Below are positions 36,028 through 49,041 of a stretch of 64,000 nt of DNA, one piece after another; within the stretch, counting starts at the first letter, position 1; each line of letters begins with the position of its first letter. Position numbers and translations under genes: made by a program. The stretch spans positions 7,330,425-7,394,424 of the forward strand of contig JAJEKV010000062.1 in the NCBI GenBank assembly GCA_021234155.1. Reading direction: 5' to 3'. The notes beneath the pieces were generated by a model. The model saw nothing but the letters and a program-made list of their open reading frames with translations. It was not told where the DNA came from and ran no database searches. The stretch is from Isoetes taiwanensis (Eukaryota > Streptophyta > Lycopodiopsida > Isoetales > Isoetaceae).

Positions 36028-36691
36028 TTAAGTAGGATTCACCCAGTCGTCATTCTCGGCTTCATCATCGAGACGATACGGGATCGGCGACCTACGCTTG
36101 TGGATTTGGGAGTCTTTGTAAAAGAAATGGGCACATAATTAAATTTGTGTCGAGAACATACTTCAAATAAAAATGTCAAGCAGATACTTACTAGGGGTTG
36201 GCAGTGTCTTCTCGGGAGAAGCTAATGTACTATCTGGCAAATCCAGCATCAAATTCTTAACTGTATTGCTTGGCCAAACATAGTGCTTGACACTTGTTTC
36301 TACAGTCACAAATCATAAAATGCTTGCATTAGAATTTGAATTAAAATACCACAACATAAGTACCTTATAGATTTAACATCCACAATACCTTTACATTTGC
36401 TGCTCATTGGACTGCCAAAGCCTTCTTCATCAGCCTCCCCAATCAGTCCCTCAAGCACCAGGTCCTTGGCTACATCATTCACGACTGCAAATTACAATAT
36501 AAGAATTAAATACATGCATTGAATAACAACATACAAATGCAAAGCAATACCTTTCATCACAGGTGACTTTGGACTGCTCTTGTCTTCATCTTCATCTACA
36601 TCTAAACAAATAAAAAAGCAGCAATTAGAACTTAAGTGAAGCAAATAAAACATGAAGCAAATTCAACTTAAGTAAAAGACTTACCCTCTGC
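36028..36691 (-). CDS. 3' exons of the zinc-binding C-region gene, cut off by the LTR element
   Basis: Exons on the minus strand: 36685-36691 (end of the split exon), 36551-36601, 36389-36484, 36192-36299 and 36028-36113 with stop TAA. All introns are GT-AG and phase 1, so the reading frame is continuous: DVDEDEDKSSPKSPVMK, VNDVAKDLVLEGLIGEADEE, ETSVKHYVWPSNTVKNLMLD, and finally PYRLDDEAENDDWVNPT. The C-terminus is acidic and otherwise featureless. Because 24.8 kb of retrotransposon now lies upstream, these exons are probably not joined to the 5' part in a normal mRNA. Confidence 0.7.
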
Positions 36692-38198
36692 TGTGACATC
36701 CCCTACTCGTATACGATGCCCACACCGTATACAACCAGGAGTTCATCCCCCATACCAGCTCCATACTGATATAGGGCCCTCCACAGATCACTATGACCAT
36801 CTGGCATCCACAGTGGGGAAGAATGAAGGGGTCATTTTACCCCGTCTCCCTCGGGGCCTACCTAGTTGCGGAAGCGTAAACATACACGTCAGTAACATAA
36901 CATCACATATCCACCTCGAAGGGTGGTACATCAACATCTGCATAGACAAAGATCAGCACAATACAAAGGAAGTTCCTACCCAAGGCTCAGACACAGGGAT
37001 GGACTGACAAGCTTGGGTCTCCAGAGTTCTTTGCAGACAGAATCATGACAATGGGTTGGGCTGGCATAAGAACATGGCATTGGGTTGTCCACTCCATCTA
37101 CCCCTCCTGTGCACACTTTGCAGAGTAGGTTGAAAAGTGTTGGGACCTGACTGTAGCCCGCCGGGTGCATAGCCAAAGGGGCTATTCCTGGGTTACATCT
37201 CCCCAGTCCCGATGGGGCAGGTAGGGGATTGCTCCCTCCAGAGATCTACATGTTGACCCAAGGTGACTAGAGGGCCACTGCCCTTATTCAACTTAACCCA
37301 CTGGAAGGTGAACACCACCCCACGGGTGTCGAGCCCATGCCTTATCCACACTCAGTGGCAAGCCATTAGACCTAGTCACTCTGATCCCCGGTAGGCCTTA
37401 CACACCAGAGGGATCGGTCGAGGGTCAGAACACGAACCTCATTCTAAGCCAGTCTGGCCCCTTCACCCACAACCAGGTGGGCTCCTGTGCACAGGCCAAA
37501 ATCTAGTAATGCACTAAGAGGGACTATCTAGGAGCATCATCTACTAAGCTTCAAGTCTCTACCCCCCTTCCCAATACAGTGAGTTCACAGAATTCATCCG
37601 TCCATCACCTCATCATAGAACTAAAGAATAAGAACTAATCTATACATAGAGTTAGGTTCTTTAGTTAGAGTCAATCCGGGATCAACTTGGCTACTAGGGG
37701 TGATTTAATAGGCTAAACCTACTGGTTCGAAGGCTGGAATAAGGTTTAGGCTATTCAATCAACTAAATACCTGATCCCTGGTTCACTCCTCTGAATTCGA
37801 AGGCGTCCATGTCGCAGTTCTGCTTCGAGATGCGGTCGGAAAGGAGATCTGACTAGTCAGCCTGGGCGGTCGTGGAAGTTGGAATTGACTCCTCAGGCGC
37901 GCGAATTGGAGCTCGGAAGGTCTGTGGGCGAAAAGGGGAATGTTAGGGTTTGATGCCTTATGTAGGCTATCGGTTAGGTTTAGGGTTTCCATGACCCTTG
38001 GTCTACCTTTAAATGGGTTAAAGGTCTAAAGGTGCGCGCATTGCTAAGTGTGCGCACCATTGCAAGTTGCCCCCTAGGGCGTCCTTGCTTGGGTACCGTC
38101 GTCGTTACGCCGGCGTATTACGCCGACCGATAATGCGTGTACGCTGCCTTGATGCGGTATAAATGCCTTGAGACCGTATATCATACTGGAACGTCACA
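36692..38198 (-). repeat. 3' LTR of the outer chromovirus
   Basis: 1507 bases. The ends form an inverted repeat of about 11 bases, tgtgacrtccc and ggaacgtcaca. Near its plus-strand left end is an imperfect palindrome, gtatacgatgc...cgtatac. Differences from the other LTR cluster in GC-rich spots and include many small indels. Confidence 0.95.
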
Positions 38199-38211
38199 TT
38201 CTCCCCACCTT
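38199..38211 (-). promoter_or_regulatory. Polypurine tract of the outer chromovirus
   Basis: AAGGTGGGGAGAA on the minus strand, directly before the 3' LTR; the same tract precedes the 3' LTR of the nested element (46347-46359). Confidence 0.85.
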
Positions 38212-39100
38212 GAATTGATGCTGTCCGCAGCATGATGGGTCTCCCCACCTTGGGATCTTCTTAACCTGCAATCAACCTCATGCATACCACATACTTATTA
38301 TTATAGTTATTTTAATAGGATTACCTCAAGGCAATATTTATAGAACATTATTATACTATTATCCAATCCAATGGTTATCACTTATGTCATTATAACAATA
38401 ACTCCTAATGTTTCGGTTTATTATTATATATACAATTAGTGCTCGAGGTACTCTTTATTCCTTGCAACACATTACAACAAAATTGTGTTGCAAGTCTTCG
38501 TAGTTCGACCTCCTGGCCCCTCCCGAGCCTCTATTGGCTCCTCTGTGGTGTCAACACTACGTTAGTACCATTAATATTAAATAAAAATTTTGGTTATATG
38601 GTGACCACCCCACCTATCTACATGGATGCATGGCTAATCTCTCGGCGTAGGAAGACGGTGAATCTTCCATTATGGCCGAGGAGACAGTGCCTATATGCCT
38701 ATAAGCCACTCATGCCTACACCTTTAGTTGCCCAGCGTGGAGGATAGGTCCTTCCCATATATGGGGCGTGAAGGCCAGATTCCTCCTATCAAAACATATA
38801 TGGGGCTAAAGGTGCTTTTCCTATCAATGCATTCCTCAATGACCTCCTTTCTCTCGAGGTCGTCTACTTCCGTGGGACAAAAGTAGACTTTCCAAGTGGC
38901 ACCGCGGTCATGCCTACATTGACATTACACCACGTCCTAGAGATCACCGTAGTAATCTCATCATCGGTTACAACGCATGCAACCCTTACCTCATAGGTTG
39001 CATGCATAGATTATACCTCACTAGGCAAGCTGTTAATCTACACAAATCGACATGCCTGAGCCGATTTCTTCGGAGATGACTTTGCCGTCCACTGTGGGTA
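38212..39100 (-). other. Conserved non-coding 3' region of the chromovirus
   Basis: No gene. A second purine tract (aaggtggggagac) lies at about 38240-38252. A hairpin cttgcaacaca...ttgtgttgcaag lies at about 38460-38493. The block 38590-39060 (for example gaccaccccacctatctaca) is shared with the nested element at 46990-47500, which shows that both elements belong to related families. Confidence 0.7.
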
Positions 39101-42100
39101 CTATTTTTCTAGATCTCTTTTAAGTACCCATGTCGCGTCTTCCACCGGCAAGTGTTTCCACTTAACCAAGTATTGGAGGAATTCTGATCTCCTTGTTTTC
39201 TTGAATGCTTTATCAAGAATTAGCTCTGGAACTATTTCTAACTGCTCTTCCGTCATTTCCAACATCGTTGGAGTGTCCAGGACTTCATCTGGGTTAGGAG
39301 TGTGCTTCTTCAGCAAACTCACGTGGAAGACTTTGTGGATCTTTAGGTGTGGTGGAAAGTCTAACCTGTAGGATTGGTTACCCACTCTCTTGACTATTTT
39401 GAAGGGTCCAGCCCACCTTGGAGCAAGTTTCTTGCAATTCCCGATGTGGAGCTTCGCCTGCTTCACCTTGATCTTGAGCCACACATTGTCGCCAACTTCA
39501 AACTGCCTTACTGTTCGATGCTTGTCGGCGATGCTCTTTTGATGACTCCTTGCTGCTAGGAGATATCCCCGTACTTCTTCTACGAGCTGCTGCATGTCGC
39601 TCAACATTTGTTGGGAGACTTCCACTTTTGACACGGATTGTGCCAAGTGTCCGAGTCGCATTGGTAGCCGTAGTTGATCATGAACGGCGACATTTGGGAT
39701 GATTCCTGCTTGGTGCTATTGTATGCAAACTCCACCAAGTGAATAAATTCCTCCCACATACCTTGCTTGTTCCAGATGTAGTTTCGGAGCATGTCTTCCA
39801 AAATTATATTGACACGCCCGCTTGCCCATCCGTCTGCGGGATGATAGGCCGTGCTCATGGATAGCTTCGCTCCAATTGTTGTGAAGAGATCCCGCCGTAA
39901 GGCGCCGATGAACTTCGGATCTCGGGTCGAGATAATTTCCCTTGGCATGCCATGAAGTCCGAAAATCTCTTTGGTGAAGAGCTTTGCCGTGTCCATAGTC
40001 AGTGTCCATGGTCCCGCAAGGTACAAAATGGGCCATCTTCGACAACTTGTCGACCACGACCATCAAGGCATCCTTACCTCTTACTGTTCTTGGCAGTCCT
40101 GTTATAAAATCCATGCTGACGACCTCCCACTTAGCGTTTGGTACAGCTAATGGTTCCAAAGCACCTGGAATTCGGGTTGTTCGCCTTTTCTCGTTTGTCG
40201 GGCATAGCCGACACTCCTTGATGTGGCGAAGCTATCCGCTTCTTCATTCCCGGCCAATAGTAGCCGCTACGCACTTTGAAATATGTCTTCATGAATCTGC
40301 GTGGGCCAGCTATTGGGCTGTTGTGGGGTGTCGTGGAGGATCAACTTTCTTACTCCGTGATGATTCCGCACGCACAACTTGTTCTTATGGTATAGGAGGT
40401 TACCTTCCTTTTAAAGTTTTGAGGTTTCCCTCTCCTTGTCCGTTCTCGCTTCCTTGGACAAGCTTGCCCATACTTCTTTGAAGTCCACATCCGTTGGCAA
40501 GGTTTCTTCTATCTTTTTCCCGAAATCGCTGAAGAGCGTCGAGATTGCGTTGCAGTGCACTCTGGTTGTCAGTGGATGCCTTGAAAGCGCATCTGCTACC
40601 ACATTAAGCTTCCCGGGTTTGTAGACTATCTCAAAGTCGTACTCCTCGAGAAATTCCATCCACCTTCTCTGCCTCAGATTGAGATGTGGTTGCGTGAATA
40701 CGTATTGGAGGCTCTGGTGATCAGTGTCCAACTGGAATTTCCTCCCTAAGAGGTAATGCCTCCAGATTCTCAACGCTCTGACAACTGCTAGCAGCTCTTG
40801 ATCATGCGACGGCTAACGTGTTTCGGCGTCGTTCATTTTCCTTGAGTCGTACGCTATTACCCGCTCTTCTTGCATCAGCACTGCATCTGTGGCTATCTTG
40901 CTTGCATCCGTTACCACTAACTTGTCCTTTTCCGGGTCTGGCAGGGTCAAGACGGGGGCGGTTGTCAAGGCTTCCTTCAACAACTCAAATCCTGCTTGGG
41001 CTTTCTTGAGCCAATGGTCTGCCCAATTTTTTACTTTCTCCGCCTTTGTTAAGTCCGTCAGTGGGGCTGCTATCTTTGCGAAGTTCTTCACGAACTTCCT
41101 GCAATACCCTGCTAGGCCAAGGAAACTTCTGACCTCATGGACGTTCTTTGGTGCCGGCCATTGGATTACTGCTTCAATCTTGGCGGGGTCTATCGAGATT
41201 CCTTCTGCTGAAATCACATGACCGAGGTATTCCACCTTCTCCTCGCGGCGACACACCGACAACTTGGCATACAACCGATGCCTCCTTAACTTCTCGAGCA
41301 CCTTCCCCGACGTCTTTGAGCATGCTCTTCAATGGATTTCTTCAGACACCGAATGTCGTCGAAGAATACTATCACAAAGGTGTCCAAGTATTCTCTGAAG
41401 ATGTCATTCATGAGTCTCATGAACGTAGCTGGGGCGTTGGATAGCCCAAATGGCATTACGGTGAATTCGTAATGCCCATATCCGGGTCCCCGAAAGTCGC
41501 TTTTGTGTATGTTCTCTTCTTTTATTCTGATCGGTGATAACCTCGACCTTTAGGTCGATCTTGGAGAAGACCTTTGCCCCTTGGAGCTGATCCATCAAGT
41601 CGCCCCGACCGGGAGTGCGTGCTTGTTCTTGATGGTGTGCTTGTTCAATTGTCTGTAATCTATGCACATCCTCAAGCTTCCATCCTTCTTCTTGACAAAG
41701 AGGATGGGTGCCCCAAATGGTGAGACACTAGGCCTGATGAAGCCTAGATCGAGCAATTCTTGTAGCTGCTTCTTTAGCTCCGTGAGTTCATGTGTGGTCA
41801 TTCTATATGGGGCCTTGCTTGTCGGCTTGGTCCCTGGCTCGAGTGCTATCTCACACTCTACTTCCCTGTAAGGAGGAAGCTTCTCGATCTCATCTGGAAA
41901 GAGATCGTGGAACTCCGTAATCAAGTTGGCGATTGGCTTGGGCAACTTACTGAGCACCTTGTCTTCTTTGCTTCCTTCCGACTCGGGTTCCTCCATCTCG
42001 AGTTTGAAGATGTATGCTACCTTCTCGTTCTTTATAGATTTGAGCAGCTTCTTAACAGACATACATTGCATGATGGGGGTGACTTCTTTACCTGTGATCT

Positions 42101-42662
42101 CAATGGCTTTGCCGTCGGGCGTTGGGAAGGTCACCTTACGCTTTCCACAATCAATGATGGCCCCTGCTGGTCCAAGGTACTCCATTCCAACGATCAAGTC
42201 GTATTTGCCAATGCCCATTACTTCTGCCCCCATCTGGATATTAATCCCTGGCAAGTCAATGTCGAAGTTGATTCTCTTCCCAGCTGTATGTCTTACTGCC
42301 CCGCTTGCCAAGATTACGGGCCTTGGTTTGGACTTTAGGGGTTTCAATTTTAACATTTCAACCATCCTCGGGGATGCAAAGTTATGGCTACTTCCGGAGT
42401 CTATCAAGACTATGAAGGACTTGGCCTTTGCCTTCCCTACTGTGGTGATTACCTTATACTGGGTCTGTGCCTGTTCTGTATCTATAGCAGCGAAGATGTG
42501 GCACTCACCCTGAATGTAATCGTGTGCTTCCTCGTCGTCCTCGTCTGACGGAGTGTCCCATCCGCCCAATTCTGCTAGTGCTGAGCTCATAACAAATGGG
42601 CAGTTTGCCGTTCGGTGGCCCGGCTGGAAACATCTAAAGCAGAGCTGCTTCTCTATGCATTC
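39101..42662 (-). pseudogene. Chromovirus pol: zinc knuckle, protease, reverse transcriptase, RNase H, integrase, chromodomain
   Basis: After the stop ending Gag the same frame gives a CCHC knuckle ([14 protein letters not shown]), protease with catalytic [11 protein letters not shown], then reverse transcriptase ([20 protein letters not shown], a frameshifted palm, catalytic FFDDI at about 41375, [24 protein letters not shown]). RNase H has TDHQSLQYVF and VADALSRHPL. Integrase keeps the first Asp (VSMDFITGLP) and the second (STRDPKF), but the region of the catalytic Glu reads DGWASGRVN. The C-terminus is a chromodomain (RRSEFLQYLVKWKHLPVEDA, then TW), the reader module that directs chromoviruses to methylated histone H3. 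At least six frameshifts or stops make it inactive. Confidence 0.9.
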
Positions 42663-43682
42663 CTACTTTTTTTCCTTGGGCATCGCCTGTAAGAAGGATC
42701 GTACTGCTTTCGAGTAGTTGGAACCTTCCTGTTTGTCCTTGAAGGACACCTGCTTTCTTTCCTGCTGTCTCCCCTGGTTGCTATTATATGGGGACTTTGC
42801 TGGGCTTGGGCTGGCTGCCCTCGGACTGTAGCTCCCTGTTGCTTTGCCTCTATCCTGATAGTGAGGCTGCCTTTGTGTGCTGTTCTGCGGTCTGGATCCT
42901 TGCAAACTAATTGCTTTGGATTCTGCTTCCGATACCGTTTTAGGGTCTATTGCCCTTACGAGTTTCCTGAGTTCTTCGTTCAGCCCTTCTATGTAGCTTT
43001 CCACTGCATGTTTCTCGCTCAGCTTTGGCACGTACAGTCTTAACCTCATGAATTCTTCGGTGTATTTCTGCACCGTCTTGTACCCCTGCTGCAATCTGTA
43101 AAACTGCTGCATCATGTTCGACTTGTGTTCCCGAGGGACATAGTGTTTCTTGAAAGCTTTTGAGAACTTCTTAAAGCGGCATGCATCTCTGCTCAAACCA
43201 TGGGCTTTGGCATAGCCCTTCCACCATATGCGTGCGGCTCCTTTCAGGTTGGCTGTCGCCACCCTGCCTTTGTCTTTGTCCTTCATGCCATAGGCATTGC
43301 CGTACTCACTCATTTCGTCCAGCCATGCCTCCGCCTCTAAGCCGGATCTGTTCTCGCCCGAGAACTGTTCGAGTTTTCGGGCTTTCCACACATTGCCCAG
43401 TGCTGAGTCCACCTTCTTCTGGTAATCCAGGGCCTTAGTGTCCTTCTGCCTGCCGTCTCTACGGTCCAGCGCCTGCTCGGCCTCTTTTTCGGACTCAGAG
43501 TCCGAGGTTGAGCTTGATTTGGAGGTCTCTGTGCTAGGGGACCTCCCTCTCTTACTCCTTCTCTTGTCTTTCCCCGACTTTCGGGGTGTCGTTTGTGGCC
43601 CGGATGATGCTTGGGCTGCTAGTAGGGCCTTTATCTGGTCCAGGTCTGTTCGCATCTACGACAACTCTTCTTCTAGTGTCAT
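42663..43682 (-). pseudogene. Chromovirus Gag
   Basis: A basic/Ser-rich N-terminus (KDKRRSKRGRS) precedes a retrotransposon Gag capsid domain: LEQFSGENRSGLEAEAWLDE, AARIWWKGYAK, FKKFSKAFKKHYVPREHKSN, YTEEFMRLRLYV and YIEGLNEELRKLV. The long open frame starts at ATG 43655, but an in-frame ATG at 43682 is separated from it only by one TAG (MTLEEELS-stop-MRTDLDQ), possibly a CAG change. It ends at TAG 42663-42665; after that stop the zinc knuckle and protease continue in the same frame, so Gag and Pol may once have been linked by stop-codon readthrough, or the TAG is a mutation. Confidence 0.85.
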
Positions 43683-44146
43683 GGGGCCATATCTCTCGAA
43701 GAGGTTCCTTTGAAAGGGCTGCCTGTCAGGAGTTTCTTCATTTCTGTTGGGCCTCCTGTTTTGCTCGACTGTTCATTGTTCCCTTTCTGCATACACAATT
43801 GGTCATGGTTGTACGATTAGTTTTGTTTGTTCTGTTGCATTATATGTGTTGTTGGTATAGTTGCGGAACAAAATATATCAACAAAACATTTAAAAATGCA
43901 AAAGAAGTTATATTCATATTATATAATATGTTTACTACAAAAAGACTTCCGGTATCAAGATTGCTAACTATTCTTGATGTCGCCGGTAGGATGGATTGTC
44001 CTAGGAACTTCTTCACTTGGGCTATTTCCACTGAATGACCCAAGTTCCTAAGGACGTTGACTGAAGATCCACCCTGCAAAGCTCTCGCCAAGTCTTCCAC
44101 TCTGTGCTTGGAGGTATAAGCTGCGGTCCTTTGCCGATCTTCCACT

Positions 44147-44767
44147 TTACCCAAGGTATGGCCCAGTAAAAACATCGAAAAGTGCTACCGCTCTCTTCAC
44201 CAGGATGGCATACTCGGTGTTGAGGGGTAGCCGAGCATGCCGGCCAAATCCTGAGAGCGCAATTAGCATCGATACTCCTTCCTCGCCTCTGGGGGTGAAT
44301 TTGCGGTGAATTACCGCTATTCTTCCATCCATCAGCAGGGGAAGGTAATACCGCAACGACACGTGGTTTGAAGTGGCGAGGCCCTGCCTCGGCTTCCAGC
44401 TCACGTAATGCGCGCCAAAGTCATCAACCTCCACCGTGGTGAGCTCCCTGTAGTCTCTGACTGTTGCTGAAGCTCTCCTGAGGTCGAACTCGCCTCTTCT
44501 CTCCCGGGGAGGCGTTGCCGAAGAGCTTGCCGTTAAGATGTTCGATGTCGCGTGGCGGATCCCCATCTGTTCCTGTAGAGCAAGGAACTCTTCCTCCGTC
44601 GGCAGTTGGTTTGCGGCCTGGTCTGCCTCCATCATCTGCCTGATGTTGATGTAGGCTTGGATGTCGGAGGTCGACTCTCCCGTGTAAGTGTCAGCTTCCC
44701 TTACTTGGAGTGGGAAGTCGGAGGCTCCTCGGACGATGAAGTCGTCCAGGTCCGTTCTTCGGAGTTG
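44147..44767 (-). pseudogene. Unknown chromovirus ORF, C-terminal part
   Basis: Continues the frame of 56596-57376 after removal of the nested element: the join reads EELLH-QLRRTDLDD with one TGCAC. It encodes about 206 residues (DFPLQVREADTYTGESTSD, FLALQEQMGIRHATS, YVSWKPRQGLATSNHVSLRY, YAILVKRAVALFDVFTG). No domain is recognised; composition suggests a folded domain rather than a linker. It lies between the H3-like frame and Gag, where chromoviruses normally have nothing. 43683-44146 holds no gene. Confidence 0.55.
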
Positions 44768-44772
44768 GTGCA

Positions 44773-46346
44773 TGTGACGGCCCCAGCTTATATACGATGC
44801 CCCAATCGTATACAAACTGGAGATCATCCCTCAAACCAGCATCTGCTCGCTGACATGAGGCCGTCCACCTAACATCGGGCCCTTGATGGTGGCCAAGAAC
44901 CCGACGGGGAAGAATGGACGTGTCATTCATCCCGTCTCCCTCGGGATCGACCTAGCTGCGAAAGCGTAAACAAAACATGAGCACATGACATCAATCAACA
45001 ATAACATACCCACCTCGAAGGGTGGTCCACCATATCATAGTAGCTGCAACAACACATCAGTACATCAACATAACATGGGGAAATCCTACCCAGGCTCAGA
45101 CTCATGGGGAAAGACTGACGGCTTGGGGTCTCCGTGATAGCAATGCGCATGTAATTCATGGCAAATGGATTTGGCCGGCATAGAACATGGTCGCTGGGTA
45201 GTCCACTCCATCCGCCCCTCCCCGCGTGCATACTTTGCGATATAGGCTGAAAAGTATTGGAGCTCCCACCGTAGCCCTCACGGTGAATAGCCGAGGGGGC
45301 CACTACTACTAGGTTGCATCTCCCCAGTCCCGATGAGGCAGGAGGAGATCACTCCCCTCAAGGAGGTTCATGCCAATCACAGGCGAGCTAGAGAGCCACT
45401 GCCCGTATTCGACTTCAACTCACTGGAAGGTGACGCATCACCCCACGAGTGTCGAGCCCATACCCCGCCTCACGCAGCGTTACCGGGATATTAGGCCTAG
45501 CTCACGCCGCGTTCCCGCCGCCGTTACGCGCCCGGATCAACCGTGATTAGACAAGCCCTCCCTTGTCGGCCCGGTCTAGCTCCGCCACCCACGCCCAAAG
45601 GGCTCTTATGCACAGGCCGCATTAATTGGGAATTAATGGGCTAAAACTAGGATCATCCAACTACTTGGGCTATGGGTCTCTACCCCCCTTCCCAATACAC
45701 AAGAGTGGCGCATAGAATGTCAAAACAACATCACAACAGAACTGAAATAATAGAATACATCTATTTTAATCTACCTAATCATACATGGTTAGGTTCCTTT
45801 GTTAGTTCCTATCATTCTTAGGCTGTAGGGGTCGCCTATAGCTAAGAATGAATACTAATCCTATGGAATGAGGCCTGAGAACTCGGATCTACCTATTGAA
45901 TCAACCACCCACCCGCATCTTGGCTGGCTCCCACTCCTCTGAAAGCGTCCATGCTGCTGATCTCGGGTCTCGCCGATCTTGGATCGAAGCCGCAACCTCG
46001 GAGATCCGACTTCTATGCTCCCGCTCAGCGAAATGCATCCTCTCGCTGCTCCAATCCGGTGACTCGTGGGCGAGAACCGAAAGGGTTTCCCTTTTAGGGT
46101 TTATGCCCCTTTATCCCCAATGCATTTAGGGCTGGTCCCTTTTGGTCAATGGGTCATTGCCACGCGGCAAAAAGGGATTATATTCACATGTTGCTTTAAC
46201 ATGTGCAATATAATGGTTCACAAGGTCGCACCCTAGGGTACTACCCTTTTTGCCGCCGCGGTACATGTCGCCCGAAGTCGACATGTACTAGTGACGGTCG
46301 AGATAATATACGATATTCATACCGTATGTTATCTTTGAACGCCACA
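44773..46346 (-). repeat. 3' LTR of the nested element
   Basis: 1574 bases, TGTGACGGCC...GCCACA. Contains tatacgat-gcccca-atcgtata, a hairpin near the plus-strand left end, matching in position the one in the outer LTR. Confidence 0.9.
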
Positions 46347-46359
46347 TTCTCCCCACCTT
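46347..46359 (-). promoter_or_regulatory. Polypurine tract of the nested element
   Basis: AAGGTGGGGAGAA on the minus strand, directly before the 3' LTR; identical to the tract of the outer element. Confidence 0.85.
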
Positions 46360-48171
46360 GAATTGATGTCGTCCGGCAAAGATCGAGTCTCCCCACCTTG
46401 GGCTCTTCCCCGTCCCCGCAACCAACTTGATGCATACAATTTATTACTCTTATACTTACACATTTATTAAGATTACCTTAAGGTAATATTTTTAAATCAT
46501 TATTAGGCCATTACATTATCAAATAACTTGTCAAATCGTAACTTCTATTAAAACAAGGTACTTATTAGTTTCTGTTATCATTTATCACAATTTAACACTT
46601 TCATATACAATTATTATTTAAGGTACTCTTCATTCCTTGCAACACATTCCAACAAAATTTGTGTTGCAAGTCTTCGCCCTTAAAAATCCTCAGATTAATT
46701 TTTACAATATCTATAATTACACACTTACTATCTTAATTATTAGAATTACTCTAAGGTAATGTTTAAGACATTACTGTACTATTTTATTATCCAATTACTT
46801 AATCCACGCAAGGTAATTATTGCCCTTACTTAATACAATATTTAAGTTTATCAAAGTTTATCAATTCCATACAAAATTTACACTTCTAAGGTACTCTTCA
46901 TCCCTTGCATCACATTATAACAAAATTTGTAGCTCGACCTCCTCGCCCTCCGGAGCGCTCTATTGGCCCGCAGGTCATTTTAATTATTAATAAAATTTTG
47001 GTTATATGGTGACCACCCCACCTATCTACATGGATGCATGGCTAATCTCCCGGCGTAGGAAGAGGGTGAATCTTCCATTATGGCCGTGGAGACAGCGCCT
47101 ATATGCCTATATGCCGCCATGCCTACACCCTAGTTGCCCGGAGGATAGGTCCTTCCCGTATATGGGCGGAAGGCCGATTCCTCCTATCAAAGCATATATG
47201 GGGCTAGAGGTGCTTTTCCTATCAATGCATTCCTGAATGACCTCCTTTCTCTCGGGTCGCCTACCTCCGTGGGAACGTATAGACTTTCTAATCTACCTTC
47301 CACTCATCCAAGCGGAAACGCGGTCATGCCTACATTGACATTACACCACGCCCTAGAGATCGCCGTAGTAATCTCATCATCGGTAGCAACGCATACAACC
47401 CTTACCTCATAGGTTGCATGCGTAGATTATACTTAACTACACATGAAATTAATCTAAACACAAATCGACATGCCTAAGCCGATTTTTGCTGGCTCCCTTT
47501 AATGCATGTGATTAACATAATTACCTTAACGTAATATTTATGAATTAACGTTATCATAGCATCGGATACATTACTTCCGATAGTACAATTATATTTACTC
47601 TAAGCTTTACAATTTAATTACTTTTAGATCGCGATTATTTAAACAATAACCCTGATTTTAGACCTATTGTTACATAGAGAAGGTTTTAGTTATCATACAC
47701 AAGATGTTTCTTATTCTCTTCCTTGGGTCTTGCATTACCCTTGGAAGTATATCCCTAAGATGCGCTTAAGTATATCCGAATTCTACTTTCTATTTATATT
47801 TATAAGGACCTCGAGGTCATATAGCTATCCTTGGAAGGAATTGCATCCCTGCGAAGGATTAATTAACATGCTAACTCACATTATCGTTATTTAACTTATT
47901 TCCGTATGATACATATACGTACATCAATTTCTATGCAGTTATTAGGATCTATATTTAACTTATCTATAAGACACATTAAAGCTTATAATACATGCGCACA
48001 CCTTACCTAAGGCTAGAACGCATCCACCCATTGAGCTGGCGTTGAGTAATTTGGAGATGACTTGGTCGTTGCATTGCTCCCATAGTTTTGCTCCACTTCA
48101 TTGGTGTAGTTAGCTACTACGTCAGTCTCGCACGTTGAAGGCCTCCTGAGCCTAAGGTATCTATCTATTTT

Positions 48172-49041
48172 CATGGAATAAAATAACGGCTAAGGTTAGC
48201 CAAATGGCTATTTTGTAGCAGTTTTGCCAAGAAAAACGGCTAAAGTAAATGGAAAAAATGCCCAAAAAAAAAGAAATTTTAGCCCAATTTTTTTGCCTCC
48301 CAAGTGAGTTTTTAGGTTGAATAGCTAAACCTTTACCTCCAGACATATCCATCAGGACATCGATTAGCTAAACCTAAGATAGAGTGGGCTTGGAAAAATG
48401 GATAGATTAGCCCGAAATTCAACATCAATGTATGTACTAACTTTAAGAAATTTCAAATAGGGTTTATATTTTTCTTTTTCTTTTCACTTTCTTTCTTGTT
48501 CCAAGTACAAAATTGAAGCATTAGATAGATAGATAGATAGTATTTTTACGTCATGCCACATTGGCAGCATCCATGAGGACATATGACGGACCCCCAGATA
48601 CTTGAACACAAGATCTCTAAATTGCTAACACAATGGACTAGCCATTAAACCAAACAAGGGGGAACCAAAACAGGGTTTGAACTTGCAACCTTCTAGTTGC
48701 AAGTCACACACCTTTGCCAAATGCGCTACCATTAGAGGAAAAGGAATAATGTAGTCCCCTTTTTTTTAGGTTCTTGAACATGTTCATGTATGTCTTGATT
48801 TATGTATTTACAATAAAATCAATGTCTTTGCCAAAATGCTTGGATTTTTTAAATTACTATAGCGTGATGGCTAATATTTGCCTTTCCATTTTGTGATAGT
48901 TTAGCCAAAAGCAAGAAACTGCAATGGAGAAAAACCATTTAGTTTAGCCAAGTGTTAGAAACTTCTAGCCCCAATTTGAAGGTAGTTTAGCTAAACCTAT
49001 TTTGGCTACACTAAAATATAGGAGTAGTAATTTATTCCATG
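48172..49041. mobile_element. hAT-type MITE with 8-base target duplication
   Basis: Ends are inverted repeats catggaataaa. TCTATTTT occurs immediately outside both ends (48164-48171 and 49042-49049), the 8-base duplication of hAT transposons. No transposase. It contains a GATA microsatellite (48520-48540) and two tRNA-like heads. Confidence 0.75.
48590..48742 (-). repeat. Two tRNA-like SINE heads in tandem
   Basis: On the minus strand the first head has tggtagcgcatttggc (A box) and gcaagttcaaaccctg (B box) at about 48690-48742. The second has ttaatggctagtcc and ttgtgttcaagtat at about 48594-48655. Both keep the spacing of internal polymerase III promoters but not a tRNA fold. A dimeric SINE or two relics. 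Confidence 0.45.
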
